Shown one piece after another: positions 55,311 through 63,777 of a DNA stretch of 64,000 nucleotides (its first letter is position 1; each line of letters begins with the position of its first letter). The position numbers and the translations under genes are program-made. The notes under the pieces are model-generated. The model was not told the DNA's origin and searched no databases. It worked only from the letters and a program-made list of their open reading frames with translations. The DNA is from Streptomyces sp. TRM68416 (GTDB lineage Bacteria; Actinomycetota; Actinomycetes; Streptomycetales; Streptomycetaceae): positions 372,001 to 436,000 of the forward strand of contig NZ_JACVWU010000001.1 of the NCBI RefSeq assembly GCF_014596915.1. Reading direction: 5' to 3'.

Positions 55311-56466
55311 GCACCGCCCGGCCCGCCCCCGCTCCCGGCGTCCGCTCCGCGCGGCCCTCGCGCTGCTCCTGCTGCTGTTCCTGGCGGCGGGCTGCGGCTA
55401 CGGGTCCCGGGCGCCGGGGGTGGCGGCCGCGCCGGCCGTGGGCACGGGGCCGCCCCTGTCGGCGGAGGAGGTCTCCGTCGGCTACTTCGCCAACGTCACC
55501 CACGCCACCGCGCTGGCCGGGGTGCAGAAGGGGTACTTCACCCGCGAGCTGGGCGGCACCCGGCTGCGCACGCAGGTCTTCAACGGCGGCCCGTCGGCGC
55601 TGGAGGCGCTCAACGCGGGCGCCGTGGACATCGCGTGGATGGGGCCGTCACCGGCCGTCAACGGCTTCCTGCGGTCCGGCGGGCGCGGTGTGCGGATCGT
55701 CTCCGGTGCCTCCTCGGGAGGGGTCGCACTGGTCGTCGACGCCGATACGAAGGTGCGCGGCGCCGACGTCCGGGGGCTCAGGATCGCCACGCCGGAGGCG
55801 GGCAACACCCAGGACGTCGCGCTGCTGCACTGGATCCGCGAGCAGGGCTGGGAGGTGGACCCGCGCACCGGGCGCGGTGATGTCACGGTGGTGCGGCAGT
55901 CGCCCAAGGAGATCCCGACCAGCTTCCGGCGGGGCACGATCGACGGGGCGTGGGTGCCGGAGCCGGTGGCCGCGCAGCTCGTCGCCGCCGGCGGCCGGGT
56001 GCTGCTCGACGAGTCGGACCTGTGGGACGGCGGCGCGTTCGTCACCGCCGTGGTGGTGGTCTCCCCGTCGTTCCTGGCCGACCATCCGGACGTCGTCGAG
56101 GCCGTACTGCGCGCCTCGGTCCGCACGAACGCCTGGCTCAAGAGCCACCCGGCGCAGGGGAAGCAGGCCGTCAACGACGCCATCGAGAACCTGACCGGCA
56201 GACCGCTGGAGAGCGGCGTCCTCGACGCGGCCTGGCGGCGGGTGGGCCTGACCGACGATCCGCTCGCCGCGACGCTCGCCACGGAGGCCGAGCGGGCCGA
56301 CCGGCTGGGGCTGCTGCACGGCGCCGACGGCACCGAGGACGCGGGTGCGCTGGCGGCCCTGCGCGGGATCTTCGACCTGCGCCCCCTCAACCGGGTCCTC
56401 GCCCAGCGGGGCGAGCCGGCCGTGGACGACGCCGGGCTCGGCGTCGCGGCCACTCCAACCACCTGA
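55297..56466 (+). CDS. sulfonate/sulfate-type ABC substrate-binding lipoprotein
   Basis: A 389-residue lipoprotein of the SsuA/NMT1-like family. The lipobox is FLAAGC (Cys33). The binding fold shows VGYFANVTHATALAGVQKGYF, FNGGPSALEALNAGAVDIAWMG and a long helical C-terminus. It overlaps cysN by 14 bases, and the ATPase and permease follow. In S. coelicolor a similar ABC set accompanies the assimilatory cys genes. Here it probably brings in sulfate or a sulfonate to supply the PAPS pathway; the ligand is not proved. Confidence 0.87.
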   Translation: MRLPEHRPARPRSRRPLRAALALLLLLFLAAGCGYGSRAPGVAAAPAVGTGPPLSAEEVSVGYFANVTHATALAGVQKGYFTRELGGTRLRTQVFNGGPSALEALNAGAVDIAWMGPSPAVNGFLRSGGRGVRIVSGASSGGVALVVDADTKVRGADVRGLRIATPEAGNTQDVALLHWIREQGWEVDPRTGRGDVTVVRQSPKEIPTSFRRGTIDGAWVPEPVAAQLVAAGGRVLLDESDLWDGGAFVTAVVVVSPSFLADHPDVVEAVLRASVRTNAWLKSHPAQGKQAVNDAIENLTGRPLESGVLDAAWRRVGLTDDPLAATLATEAERADRLGLLHGADGTEDAGALAALRGIFDLRPLNRVLAQRGEPAVDDAGLGVAATPTT

Positions 56467-56485
56467 ACCGTAAGGATTTGATCCC

Positions 56486-57274
56486 ATGTCAGAAACGGTG
56501 CTGCGGGCCGGCGCACCGGCCCGCCCCGTCCTCGTGGCCGCGGCGGAGCAACCCGCCGTACGCCTCACCCACGTCTCCAAGTGGTTCGACACCGCGGGGA
56601 GCCGCCAGACGGTCCTCGACGACATCGGACTGACCGTCGGCCGCGGCGAGTTCGTCTGTGTGCTGGGCGCCTCCGGCTGCGGCAAGTCCACGCTGCTCAA
56701 CCTGGTGGCCGGCCTGGACCGGCCGTCCACGGGCACCATCGACGTGCCCGGCGGGCGGCGGCCCGCGCTGATGTTCCAGGACCACGCCCTCTTCCCCTGG
56801 CTCACCGCCGGGCGCAACGTCGAACTGGCCCTGCGGCTGCGCGGGGTGCCCCGGCGCGAACGCCCCGAGCGGGCGCGGCACCTGCTCGACCTGGTCCGGC
56901 TGAAGGACGCCTACGGCAAGCGGACCCACGAGCTGTCCGGCGGGATGCGCCAGCGCGTCGCCCTGGCCCGCGCGCTCGCCCAGGACGCCGACGTGCTGCT
57001 GATGGACGAGCCGTTCGCCGCGCTGGACGCCATCACGCGCGATGTGCTGCACGAGGAACTCACCCGTATCTGGGCCGAGAACAAGCTGACCGTGCTGTTC
57101 GTCACCCACAACGTCCGCGAGGCGGTGCGGCTGGGGCAGCGGGTCGTCCTGCTGTCCTCCCGGCCGGGCCGGGTCGCCCACGAGTGGGCCGTCGACGGCA
57201 CCCCGGAGGCGTCCCTGACGTCCCTGGTCACCGACGCGTTACGGGAGGAGATACGCCGCCATGGCCGCCGGTGA
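56486..57274 (+). CDS. sulfonate/sulfate-type ABC transporter ATPase
   Basis: A 262-residue ATPase of the SsuB/TauB family. Walker A is GASGCGKSTLL, signature LSGGMRQRVALARAL and Walker B VLLMDEPFAALD. Codon 252 is TTA (57239-57241), so full translation probably depends on the bldA tRNA. It lies 19 bases after the binding-protein gene and overlaps the permease by 14 bases. Confidence 0.93.
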   Translation: MSETVLRAGAPARPVLVAAAEQPAVRLTHVSKWFDTAGSRQTVLDDIGLTVGRGEFVCVLGASGCGKSTLLNLVAGLDRPSTGTIDVPGGRRPALMFQDHALFPWLTAGRNVELALRLRGVPRRERPERARHLLDLVRLKDAYGKRTHELSGGMRQRVALARALAQDADVLLMDEPFAALDAITRDVLHEELTRIWAENKLTVLFVTHNVREAVRLGQRVVLLSSRPGRVAHEWAVDGTPEASLTSLVTDALREEIRRHGRR

Positions 57275-58154
57275 GACAACCGCGCCCCCCGCGACCACCG
57301 CGACCGTCGAGGCCGGGCTCGACGCGCTGGACAGCGCGCCCGCCGGGCCCGCCCGCACCCCCGTGCGGCAGATCCTGCGCGAGCGGGTGCTGCCGCCCGT
57401 GGTCGCGGCCGTGCTCGTCCTGCTCGCCTGGCAGGCCGCGTACGAGGCCGAGCTCAAGCCGGACTACCTGCTGCCGTCACCGGCCGACGTGTGGCGGGCG
57501 CTGTCCGACCAGTGGTACGAGGGCACGCTGTTCTCCACGGTGTGGACGAGCACGCAGCGCGGCGCCCTCGGGTTCGCGGCGGCTGTCGTCCTCGGCACGG
57601 CGCTGGGGCTGCTGCTCGGTGCGGTGCGGTCACTGCGTGTCGGGATCGGGCCGGTGCTGTCGGGGCTCCAGTCGCTGCCGTCCGTGGCGTGGGTGCCGGC
57701 GGCCGTGGTGTGGTTCGGGCTCACCGACGCCACGATCTACGCCGTGGTGCTGCTGGGTGCGGTGCCGTCCATCGCGAACGGGCTGCTGGCGGGCGTCGAC
57801 CAGGTGCCGCCGCTGTATCTGCGGGCGGGGCGGGTCCTCGGCGCCACCGGCACGGCGCGCCTCCGGCACATCCTCCTTCCCGCCGCTCTTCCCGGCTATC
57901 TCGCCGGCCTCAAACAGGGCTGGGCGTTCTCCTGGCGTTCTCTGATGGCCGCCGAGCTCATCGCCAGCTCCCCTGAATTGGGCCTCGGCCTCGGTCAGTT
58001 GCTGGAGAACGCCCGCTCCTACCAGGACATGGCCCTGGTCCTCGCCACCATCGGCGAGATCCTGGTCATCGGCATCGCCGTGGACCTGCTGATCTTCGCC
58101 CCACTGGAGCGGAGAGTGCTACGGGCCCGGGGCTTGGCGGGGGTACGGGGGTGA
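57261..58154 (+). CDS. sulfonate/sulfate-type ABC transporter permease
   Basis: A 297-residue SsuC/TauC-type permease. It has about six hydrophobic helices and the EAA loop region YLRAGRVLGATGTARLRHILLPAALPGYLAGLKQ. The last ~30 residues include VIGIAVDLLIFAPLERRVLRARGL, typical of the family. It is the last gene of the seven-gene set from the sulfotransferase onwards. Confidence 0.92.
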   Translation: MAAGETTAPPATTATVEAGLDALDSAPAGPARTPVRQILRERVLPPVVAAVLVLLAWQAAYEAELKPDYLLPSPADVWRALSDQWYEGTLFSTVWTSTQRGALGFAAAVVLGTALGLLLGAVRSLRVGIGPVLSGLQSLPSVAWVPAAVVWFGLTDATIYAVVLLGAVPSIANGLLAGVDQVPPLYLRAGRVLGATGTARLRHILLPAALPGYLAGLKQGWAFSWRSLMAAELIASSPELGLGLGQLLENARSYQDMALVLATIGEILVIGIAVDLLIFAPLERRVLRARGLAGVRG

Positions 58155-58176
58155 CCCGCGGGCCGGTGGGGGCTGT

Positions 58177-58207
58177 TCGCGCAGTTCCCCGCGCCCCTTC
58201 GGGGCGC
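58177..58207. repeat. dispersed repeat with terminator-like hairpin
   Basis: TCGCGCAGTTCCCCGCGCCC (58177-58196) is the inverse of the 2812-2829 element. It ends in the stem GCGCCCC / GGGGCGC (58191-58207) with loop TTC, which probably stops the transporter operon. The rest of the 226-bp gap shows only the PucR promoter. Confidence 0.65.
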
Positions 58208-58347
58208 TGCCCCACCACCCCGTCCAGCCTGCGGGCATGCGTGCCGCCTGGGGCGGCACGGGTGGGCGCAGGCGGTACCCCGGTAGCGCCGGGCTGCGCG
58301 TCCCACCCCCGGTCGGCGCCATTCGCTGCGCGTGGGTGGAGGGGGTG

Positions 58348-58375
58348 TTGGATCGGGCGGGGCGACTGTTGTACT
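58348..58375 (+). promoter_or_regulatory. promoter of the PucR gene
   Basis: TTGGAT (58348-58353) and TGTACT (58370-58375) with a 16-base spacer form a plausible sigma-HrdB-like promoter. The -10 ends 6 bases before GTG 58382, so the message is probably leaderless. Confidence 0.6.
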
Positions 58376-58381
58376 GGGGCG

Positions 58382-59671
58382 GTGAGTGTGGGCGCTGGGT
58401 CAGAGGGCTCGTGGTTGTTGCGGCTGGCGCCCGGCGCCGGGCCGCTGGAGCCGGTGTGCCCACCGGAGACGCTGGCCGTGGCCGAGCGGGCGTTGGGCGC
58501 GGACCCGGTGGCCTGGGCCGTGGAGGTGGCCCGGGACATGGCGGCGCACATCGTGCGGCAGGTGCCCGAGCACGGGGCGCCCGGCGCGTACCCGCCGTTC
58601 CAGCGGGCGGTGGAGGCCACCGTACTGACGGCCCTGCGGGGCCTGGCCACCGAGCCGGAGCCGACCGCCGCGCTGGTCGCGCCGGAGGCCGTGTCCGGCA
58701 ACGCCGAACTGGCCCGCCGCAACATCCCGTTGGACCGGGTGCTGCGCGGCGTACGGCTCGGTCACGCCTATCTGCACGCCCGGCTGATGGAGGCGCTGGA
58801 CAAGGAACCGGAGGACGTCCGCGCCCAGGAGGCCCACCGAATCAGCGAGTTGCTCTTCGTGTACGCCGACGTCCAGGCCAGCCGGCTGGCCGAGGAGTAC
58901 GTCGCCGAACGGGACCGGTGGCGGCGCAGCACCGAGGCCGCACGCCGCCGCACGGTGGACGAGCTGCTCGCCGGACGGCCGGTCGGCGGGGCCGTCGCCG
59001 CCCGCGCCCTCGGGTACGAACTGGCCCGGTACCACGCGGCGTTCGTCGTCACCTCCGGCTCCCAGGAAGCCGTCGGCGAACTGCGGCAACTGGCCGCCGA
59101 GTTGTGCCGCGCGGCCGGCGGAGAGGGCCTGCTGACGGTGACGGCGGGATCGACGGAGCTGTGGGCGTGGGTCTGCTGGTCGGCCGAGCCGGCCCGCGAC
59201 GCACTGGCCGGGCTGGCCCGGCTGGTTCCCGAACGCAGGCCCCTGCGGGTGGCCGTGGGGCCGGTGGGGCACGGCACGGAGGGCTTCCGGCGCAGCCACC
59301 GCGGCGCCCGGGAGGCGGAGCGGGTGGCCCGCCTCGGCGCTACGGGCTGGCTGTGCGACTACGCCGACGTCAGCACGCTGGCCCTGCTCACGGCCGATCC
59401 GGAGCATGCGCGGTGGTTCGCCGCACGGGTGCTGGGCGCCTTGGGCGCCGACGATCCACGCGTGCGTGAGCTGCGGGAGACGCTGCGGGTCTACCTCGCC
59501 GAGGGACGCAGCCCCCAGAACGCGGCCGAACGTCTCTTCGTCGCCCGCAACACGGTGACCTACCGGGTGCGGCGGGCCCTGGACCTGCTGGGGCGACCAC
59601 TCGACCAGGACGCGCTGGAGCTGCGAACCGCCCTGGAGATCGCCCGCCTGCTGGGCCCGGGCCGGAGGTGA
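58382..59671 (+). CDS. PucR family transcriptional regulator
   Basis: A 429-residue PucR-type regulator. The N-terminal half is helical (RNIPLDRVLRGVRLGHAYLHARL), a GGDEF-like central domain follows (YELARYHAAFVVTSG), and the C-terminal HTH is EGRSPQNAAERLFVARNTVTYRVRRALDLLG. It follows the sulfation locus in the same direction and may regulate it or the next gene; nothing in the sequence proves a target. GTG at 58388 is an alternative start. Confidence 0.85.
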   Translation: MSVGAGSEGSWLLRLAPGAGPLEPVCPPETLAVAERALGADPVAWAVEVARDMAAHIVRQVPEHGAPGAYPPFQRAVEATVLTALRGLATEPEPTAALVAPEAVSGNAELARRNIPLDRVLRGVRLGHAYLHARLMEALDKEPEDVRAQEAHRISELLFVYADVQASRLAEEYVAERDRWRRSTEAARRRTVDELLAGRPVGGAVAARALGYELARYHAAFVVTSGSQEAVGELRQLAAELCRAAGGEGLLTVTAGSTELWAWVCWSAEPARDALAGLARLVPERRPLRVAVGPVGHGTEGFRRSHRGAREAERVARLGATGWLCDYADVSTLALLTADPEHARWFAARVLGALGADDPRVRELRETLRVYLAEGRSPQNAAERLFVARNTVTYRVRRALDLLGRPLDQDALELRTALEIARLLGPGRR

Positions 59672-59877
59672 GCCCCGCGCTCCGGCCGCCGTGCGGCTGT
59701 CGGCAGGCTGGGCCCGGGTCCCAAAAAGCGGTCGGAGTTCGGGCTGTCGGACCAAAGCGCGGGACGCGCGAGCGCCGTTCACTGCAACAGAAGAACGAAC
59801 GGAAGAACAACAGCACCTGACCGCGCGCCCCCACCGCGTACCCGCAGCCGTACCCCTTCACCACTCCGGGATCAGTC

Positions 59878-60981
59878 ATGCCCTCTTCTCCCACTCGGCG
59901 CACTCTGCTGCGCTCGGCCGCTGCCGCCTCCGCTCTCACCACGGCGGCCGCGCTGCCCTCGGGCCCCGCCTCCGCGAGCGCCGCCCCCGGGTCGACCCGT
60001 GGTACCGAGCTGATCCTGCTCGGTACCAGCGGCGGCCCCGTTCCGATGCACGGGCGTGCCGGGATCGCGTCCGCGCTGGTCGTGGACGGGCGGGCGTACC
60101 TCGTGGACTGCGGTCCCGGTACGTTCGGCCGGTACGCGCAGGCCTGGCTGACGGCCGCCCAGCTCACGGCGGTCTTCGTCACCCATCTGCACTCCGACCA
60201 CCTGTCGGACCTGTACGCCCTGCTGTGGCTGCGGTTCGGCGGGTTCCAGCCGCTGGAGAACCCGGTGCACGTCTACGGGCCGGGCTCCGCGGGGACCCTG
60301 CCCGCCGTCTGGCCCAAGGGGCGTTCGGTGCGGACCGTCTGCCCCTCCGAACCCGCGCCCGGCATCGAGGATCTGATCGACGGTCACATCGCCGCCACGG
60401 CCTACGACATCAACGTACGGATGCGCAGCGAGGGCTGGCCCGACATCCGCACCCTGGTCCGGGCGCACGACGTGCGGTTCCCGCTGCCGAAGGGGGCGGG
60501 GCCGCGCAAGCTGATGGCGCCGCCGATGGAGCCGTTCGAGGTGATGCGGGACGACCGGGTCCGGGTGACCGCGGTGCTCGTCGAGCATCCGCCGGTCTTC
60601 CCCTCCTTCGCCTTCCGCTTCGACACCGCCGACGGCTCGGTGGTGTTCAGCGGCGACACCGCGCCGTGCGGGAACGTGGCGCGGCTGGCCAGGGGCGCGG
60701 ACATCCTCGTGCACGAGGTGATGGACCGGGACACGCTGGCGCTGGGCGGTCTGCGGCCCGCGCAGTTGCGGCACATGGAGATCAGCCACACGGACGCGAC
60801 CCAGGTGGGCGCGCTCGCCGAACGCGCCGGCGTGGGCACGCTGGTGCTCAGCCACCTGGTCCCCGGCGCCACCAACGTGGTCCCCGACTCCACCTGGCAC
60901 GCCAAGGCGAGCAAGGGCTACTCGGGCCGTGTGATCGTGGGCAACGACCTCGCCCGCCTGCCGGTGGGATCCCGGCGCTGA
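59878..60981 (+). CDS. Tat-exported metallo-beta-lactamase-fold hydrolase
   Basis: A 367-residue MBL-fold protein. The twin-arginine signal is PTRRTLLRSAAAASALTTAAA. The metal-binding motif is HLHSDH (103-108), with GDTAP and HEVMDRD later and a C-terminal HLVPG. The overall layout resembles the RNase Z-like branch, which includes secreted arylsulfatases and phosphodiesterases. The substrate is unknown. Its neighbourhood with a sulfation locus makes a sulfatase possible but this is only a guess. The 205-bp gap before it shows no clear promoter. Confidence 0.82.
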   Translation: MPSSPTRRTLLRSAAAASALTTAAALPSGPASASAAPGSTRGTELILLGTSGGPVPMHGRAGIASALVVDGRAYLVDCGPGTFGRYAQAWLTAAQLTAVFVTHLHSDHLSDLYALLWLRFGGFQPLENPVHVYGPGSAGTLPAVWPKGRSVRTVCPSEPAPGIEDLIDGHIAATAYDINVRMRSEGWPDIRTLVRAHDVRFPLPKGAGPRKLMAPPMEPFEVMRDDRVRVTAVLVEHPPVFPSFAFRFDTADGSVVFSGDTAPCGNVARLARGADILVHEVMDRDTLALGGLRPAQLRHMEISHTDATQVGALAERAGVGTLVLSHLVPGATNVVPDSTWHAKASKGYSGRVIVGNDLARLPVGSRR

Positions 60982-61001
60982 CCGCCCCCGCGCGCCTCGG
61001 C

Positions 61002-62243
61002 TCAGCCGCGCACCTCCCCCAGGACGCCCCTCAACCGCTGGGCCCGCAGGACCAGTTCCAGTTCGAAGCGGCGGTCGGGGTCGTCGATCTCGTCGCCCCA
61101 CAGCTCGCGGATCTGGCGCAGCCGGTAGCGGACGGTCTGGGGGTGGACGCCCAGCCGGGCCGCCACCTCCGGGGCCCCGCCCCGGGTCTCCAGCCAGGCC
61201 AGCAGCGTCTCGGCGAGGCGGCGGCCGTGGGCCGGGCCGCAGTGGGCCAGGGGGGCCAGGCAGCGCAGGGCCAGGTCGTCGATGAGTTCCTCGGGCTGGA
61301 GGAGGACCAGCGCTTCGGTGTGCTCGGTGCAGTAGAGGACCTCGCCGGCCGGTAACAGGCCGCGTTCCATCAGCCGTACGGCCGCCTCCGCCCAGCGCAG
61401 CGACTTCGCCGCGTCGGCGAGCGGGACCGGGGGGCCGATGGCGCCCGTCCAGCCGGTCAGGGCGCGGTGGAGCAGCTCCGAGCGGCCCGCCGCGTCCGGT
61501 TCGGGGACGACCATCCTCGGCTGTTCGTACTCCATGTCCAGCAGGACGCCCTGGCCGACCGCCGGGGCGACCGCTTCCCGGGCCGGGCGCAGGATGACGC
61601 CGACGGCGACCTTCGTCGGCAGCGGCCAGCCGATGCGGGCGGCGCGTTCGGAGAGGGCGTCGGCCGGGTCGCCACGGTGGTGTTCGGCGAGCAGGAGTTC
61701 CATCAGGCGGCGCTGCAGGCGCAGGCGTTCGCCGGCCTGCCGGGCCGCCGCCTCCGCGTAGCCGCGGACCGACTGGTCGACGAGGCCGTCGAGGTACTCG
61801 TAGCCCGCGTCGACGAGTTCGTACATGGCCGGCGGCGGGATCTCCACGCGCTGGCCGATGTCGGCGAAGCGGCGCCAGGCCAGGCGGACGCCCATGCGGT
61901 AGATCGCCTGGAGCGAGTCGAGGCTGCGGCCGTTGAGGCCCTCGCCGCGGCCGAACTCCTGGAAGACGCCCGGCGGGACCGTCGGGCGGCCCTCGGCGGT
62001 CTCCAGGTGCTGGACGAAGACCTCGATGGCGCGGCGGATGCCGACCAGGGCCATGGGCTCGCCCGACTCGTCCAGGACCACGGGCAGATGGGGGTACTCG
62101 CGGCGGATCTCGCGCAGGATCTCCTCGGCGAGTTCGGGCGCCTCGGCCATGGCGATCGCCGCGAAGCGGCGGACCTGGAGGCGGGGGACGTCGTGCCAGG
62201 CCGAGCGGGTCGTCACGGAGTCGGTGCGGGCGGCGGGCGGCAC
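61002..62243 (-). CDS. PucR family regulator with a TTA codon
   Basis: A 413-residue PucR-type regulator. It has a helical N-terminus (RRAIEVFVQHLE, LDSLQAIYRMGVRLAWRRF), a GGDEF-like middle and the C-terminal HTH RGGAPEVAARLGVHPQTVRYRLRQIREL. Codon 297 is TTA (61355-61353), giving likely bldA dependence. It is convergent with the MBL-fold gene, 20 bases apart. The GTG start is preceded by GGGGAG. The target is unknown. Confidence 0.88.
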   Translation of the reverse strand: MPPAARTDSVTTRSAWHDVPRLQVRRFAAIAMAEAPELAEEILREIRREYPHLPVVLDESGEPMALVGIRRAIEVFVQHLETAEGRPTVPPGVFQEFGRGEGLNGRSLDSLQAIYRMGVRLAWRRFADIGQRVEIPPPAMYELVDAGYEYLDGLVDQSVRGYAEAAARQAGERLRLQRRLMELLLAEHHRGDPADALSERAARIGWPLPTKVAVGVILRPAREAVAPAVGQGVLLDMEYEQPRMVVPEPDAAGRSELLHRALTGWTGAIGPPVPLADAAKSLRWAEAAVRLMERGLLPAGEVLYCTEHTEALVLLQPEELIDDLALRCLAPLAHCGPAHGRRLAETLLAWLETRGGAPEVAARLGVHPQTVRYRLRQIRELWGDEIDDPDRRFELELVLRAQRLRGVLGEVRG

Positions 62244-62246
62244 GGA

Positions 62247-62399
62247 TCAACTCCCCTGGCCTGCTTGTTCGTACGTGATCAGCGGGGTGTTGGGCTGGTC
62301 GGGCGTCGCTTCGAGCAGGGCGACCACGCCGAGCGCGGCACCCACCGCCAGGGCGGCGGCGAGCGCGACGGTCAGCACGGCGGCGAGCAGTCTGGACAT
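62247..62399 (-). CDS. small membrane protein, DUF2613-like
   Basis: A 50-residue protein with one membrane helix (LLAAVLTVALAAALAVGAALGVVALL) and a short polar end TPDQPNTPLITYEQAGQGS. Size and pattern match the actinobacterial DUF2613 family, which often lies near DUF3068 and glycosyltransferase genes, as here. GAGAGG lies about 9 bases before the ATG. Its stop is 3 bases from the PucR start, so the two are probably co-transcribed. Confidence 0.75.
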   Translation of the reverse strand: MSRLLAAVLTVALAAALAVGAALGVVALLEATPDQPNTPLITYEQAGQGS

Positions 62400-62576
62400 C
62401 GCAGGGTCAGCCTCTCTGTACGGCCGTTGATCGGTCGTCCCCACCCGGGCTTCCCGTCCCTGCCTGTCGGCCCCCAGTGTCGACAGGACATTGACACTCC
62501 GTCAAGGGGCGCCTACGGTTCCCGGCCCATAGAGCGGCCCGAACTCCGCCATCTCACCCTCTCCTGGAGTGCCCGG

Positions 62577-63554
62577 ATGCGCCGAACCGCCTCACCACTC
62601 TCACTGGTCCTGCTGGGACTCGGCACGTTTCTGCTGGTCCTGGCCCCCATGCTCGCCTGGTACGTCGAGCCACGGGCCGCCGTGAACCCGATCGACATCG
62701 ACACCACCGCCGTCTACGAAGGCACCGGCAGCGTCTTCGACACCGAGCGGATCGAGACAGTGCCGGACCGGAAGATCACCGTCACGCAGCGTGTGCGGGG
62801 CAATGTGGCGGAGAGCGAGCGCAGCGGCAACGCCGTGTGGGACGTCACGACGACCGTGGACACCGACAAGACGTTGCCGGCCGCGGATCCGCACGACGCC
62901 CTGGACTTCGTGCCGCACCGCTGGGTGATGGACCGCAAGACCACCGAGCCGGTGCACTGCTGCGAGGAGAAGCCGTACATCCAGGGCGAGGCGTACCTGA
63001 AGTTCCCCTTCGACGTGCAGAAGCGCTCCTACCGGTGGTGGGACAACACGCTGGGCGGGACGGTCACGATGCGTTACCGGGGTACCGAGAAGGTTCAGGG
63101 GTACACCGGATACCGGTTCACGGCCTCGGTGCCGGCCACGAAGACCGGGACGCGTCTGGTGCCGGGGACCATCGTCGACCGGCCGGACGTGCCGCAGGTG
63201 CTGGCGGAGGAGTGGTACGCCAACCACGGGGTCGAGCTGATCGTCGACCAGGCCACGGGCCGTGTGCTGTACGCGCAGACCGGGCCGCGCCGCACCCTGC
63301 GCGCGCCGGGCGGCGAGAAGGACGAGGCGGTGCTGCTGGACGCCCGGAAGATCGCGTTCACCACCGAGACGCAGAAGGAGGCGGTACGGCAGGCGGAGCA
63401 GGACTCCGGCCAACTGCGCATGGTGGGAACGACGTTGCCCATTGGTGCGGCTGTGGCGGGATTCGTCCTGGCCGTAGTGGGGGGCGTTTTGGTGGTACGC
63501 GGGAGGCGGCGTCCCGATTCTTCCGAATCGCCCCAGCCTCCGCTCACGATATGA
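62577..63554 (+). CDS. DUF3068 (PorA-like) membrane protein
   Basis: A 325-residue protein with an N-terminal helix (SLVLLGLGTFLLVLAPMLAWYV), a large extracytoplasmic beta-rich domain (VTQRVRGNVAES, VHCCEEKPYIQG, YRWWDNTLGGTVTMRYRGTEKV) and a C-terminal helix (TTLPIGAAVAGFVLAVVGGVLVV) followed by basic residues. This is the DUF3068/PorA family of unknown function, usually near cell-envelope glycosyltransferases. GGAG precedes the ATG. Confidence 0.87.
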   Translation: MRRTASPLSLVLLGLGTFLLVLAPMLAWYVEPRAAVNPIDIDTTAVYEGTGSVFDTERIETVPDRKITVTQRVRGNVAESERSGNAVWDVTTTVDTDKTLPAADPHDALDFVPHRWVMDRKTTEPVHCCEEKPYIQGEAYLKFPFDVQKRSYRWWDNTLGGTVTMRYRGTEKVQGYTGYRFTASVPATKTGTRLVPGTIVDRPDVPQVLAEEWYANHGVELIVDQATGRVLYAQTGPRRTLRAPGGEKDEAVLLDARKIAFTTETQKEAVRQAEQDSGQLRMVGTTLPIGAAVAGFVLAVVGGVLVVRGRRRPDSSESPQPPLTI

Positions 63555-63556
63555 CG

Positions 63557-63564
63557 TGACGTCA
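63557..63564. promoter_or_regulatory. TGACGTCA palindrome in the glycosyltransferase upstream region
   Basis: A perfect 8-bp palindrome lies just after the DUF3068 stop, followed by A/T-rich sequence (TCTAATAAAG). The 223-bp gap to the next gene may hold a promoter here, but no -35/-10 pair is certain. Confidence 0.3.
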
Positions 63565-63777
63565 GCTCTAATAAAGCCGGAAATTGTCACCTCGGTGAGT
63601 AGCCGTGGCGAACGGCGGGGCGAAAACTGTCCACCCCACCCGAGCACAGCCCGTCCACGTCCGTTCACAGCAAGCGCCTGGTTCCCCCACGGAAACGCCC
63701 GTTCCGTCCCCGCCGTACCCAGTCGGCGCCTCCTCCCCCACGCTGAGTTCCGCACCCCGAGACGAGTTGGAGCACCG

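Noticed and set aside
50139..58154. The cys genes as ordinary cysteine assimilation
   Set aside because: No PAPS reductase or sulfite reductase lies nearby, and the sulfotransferase is translationally coupled to cysC.
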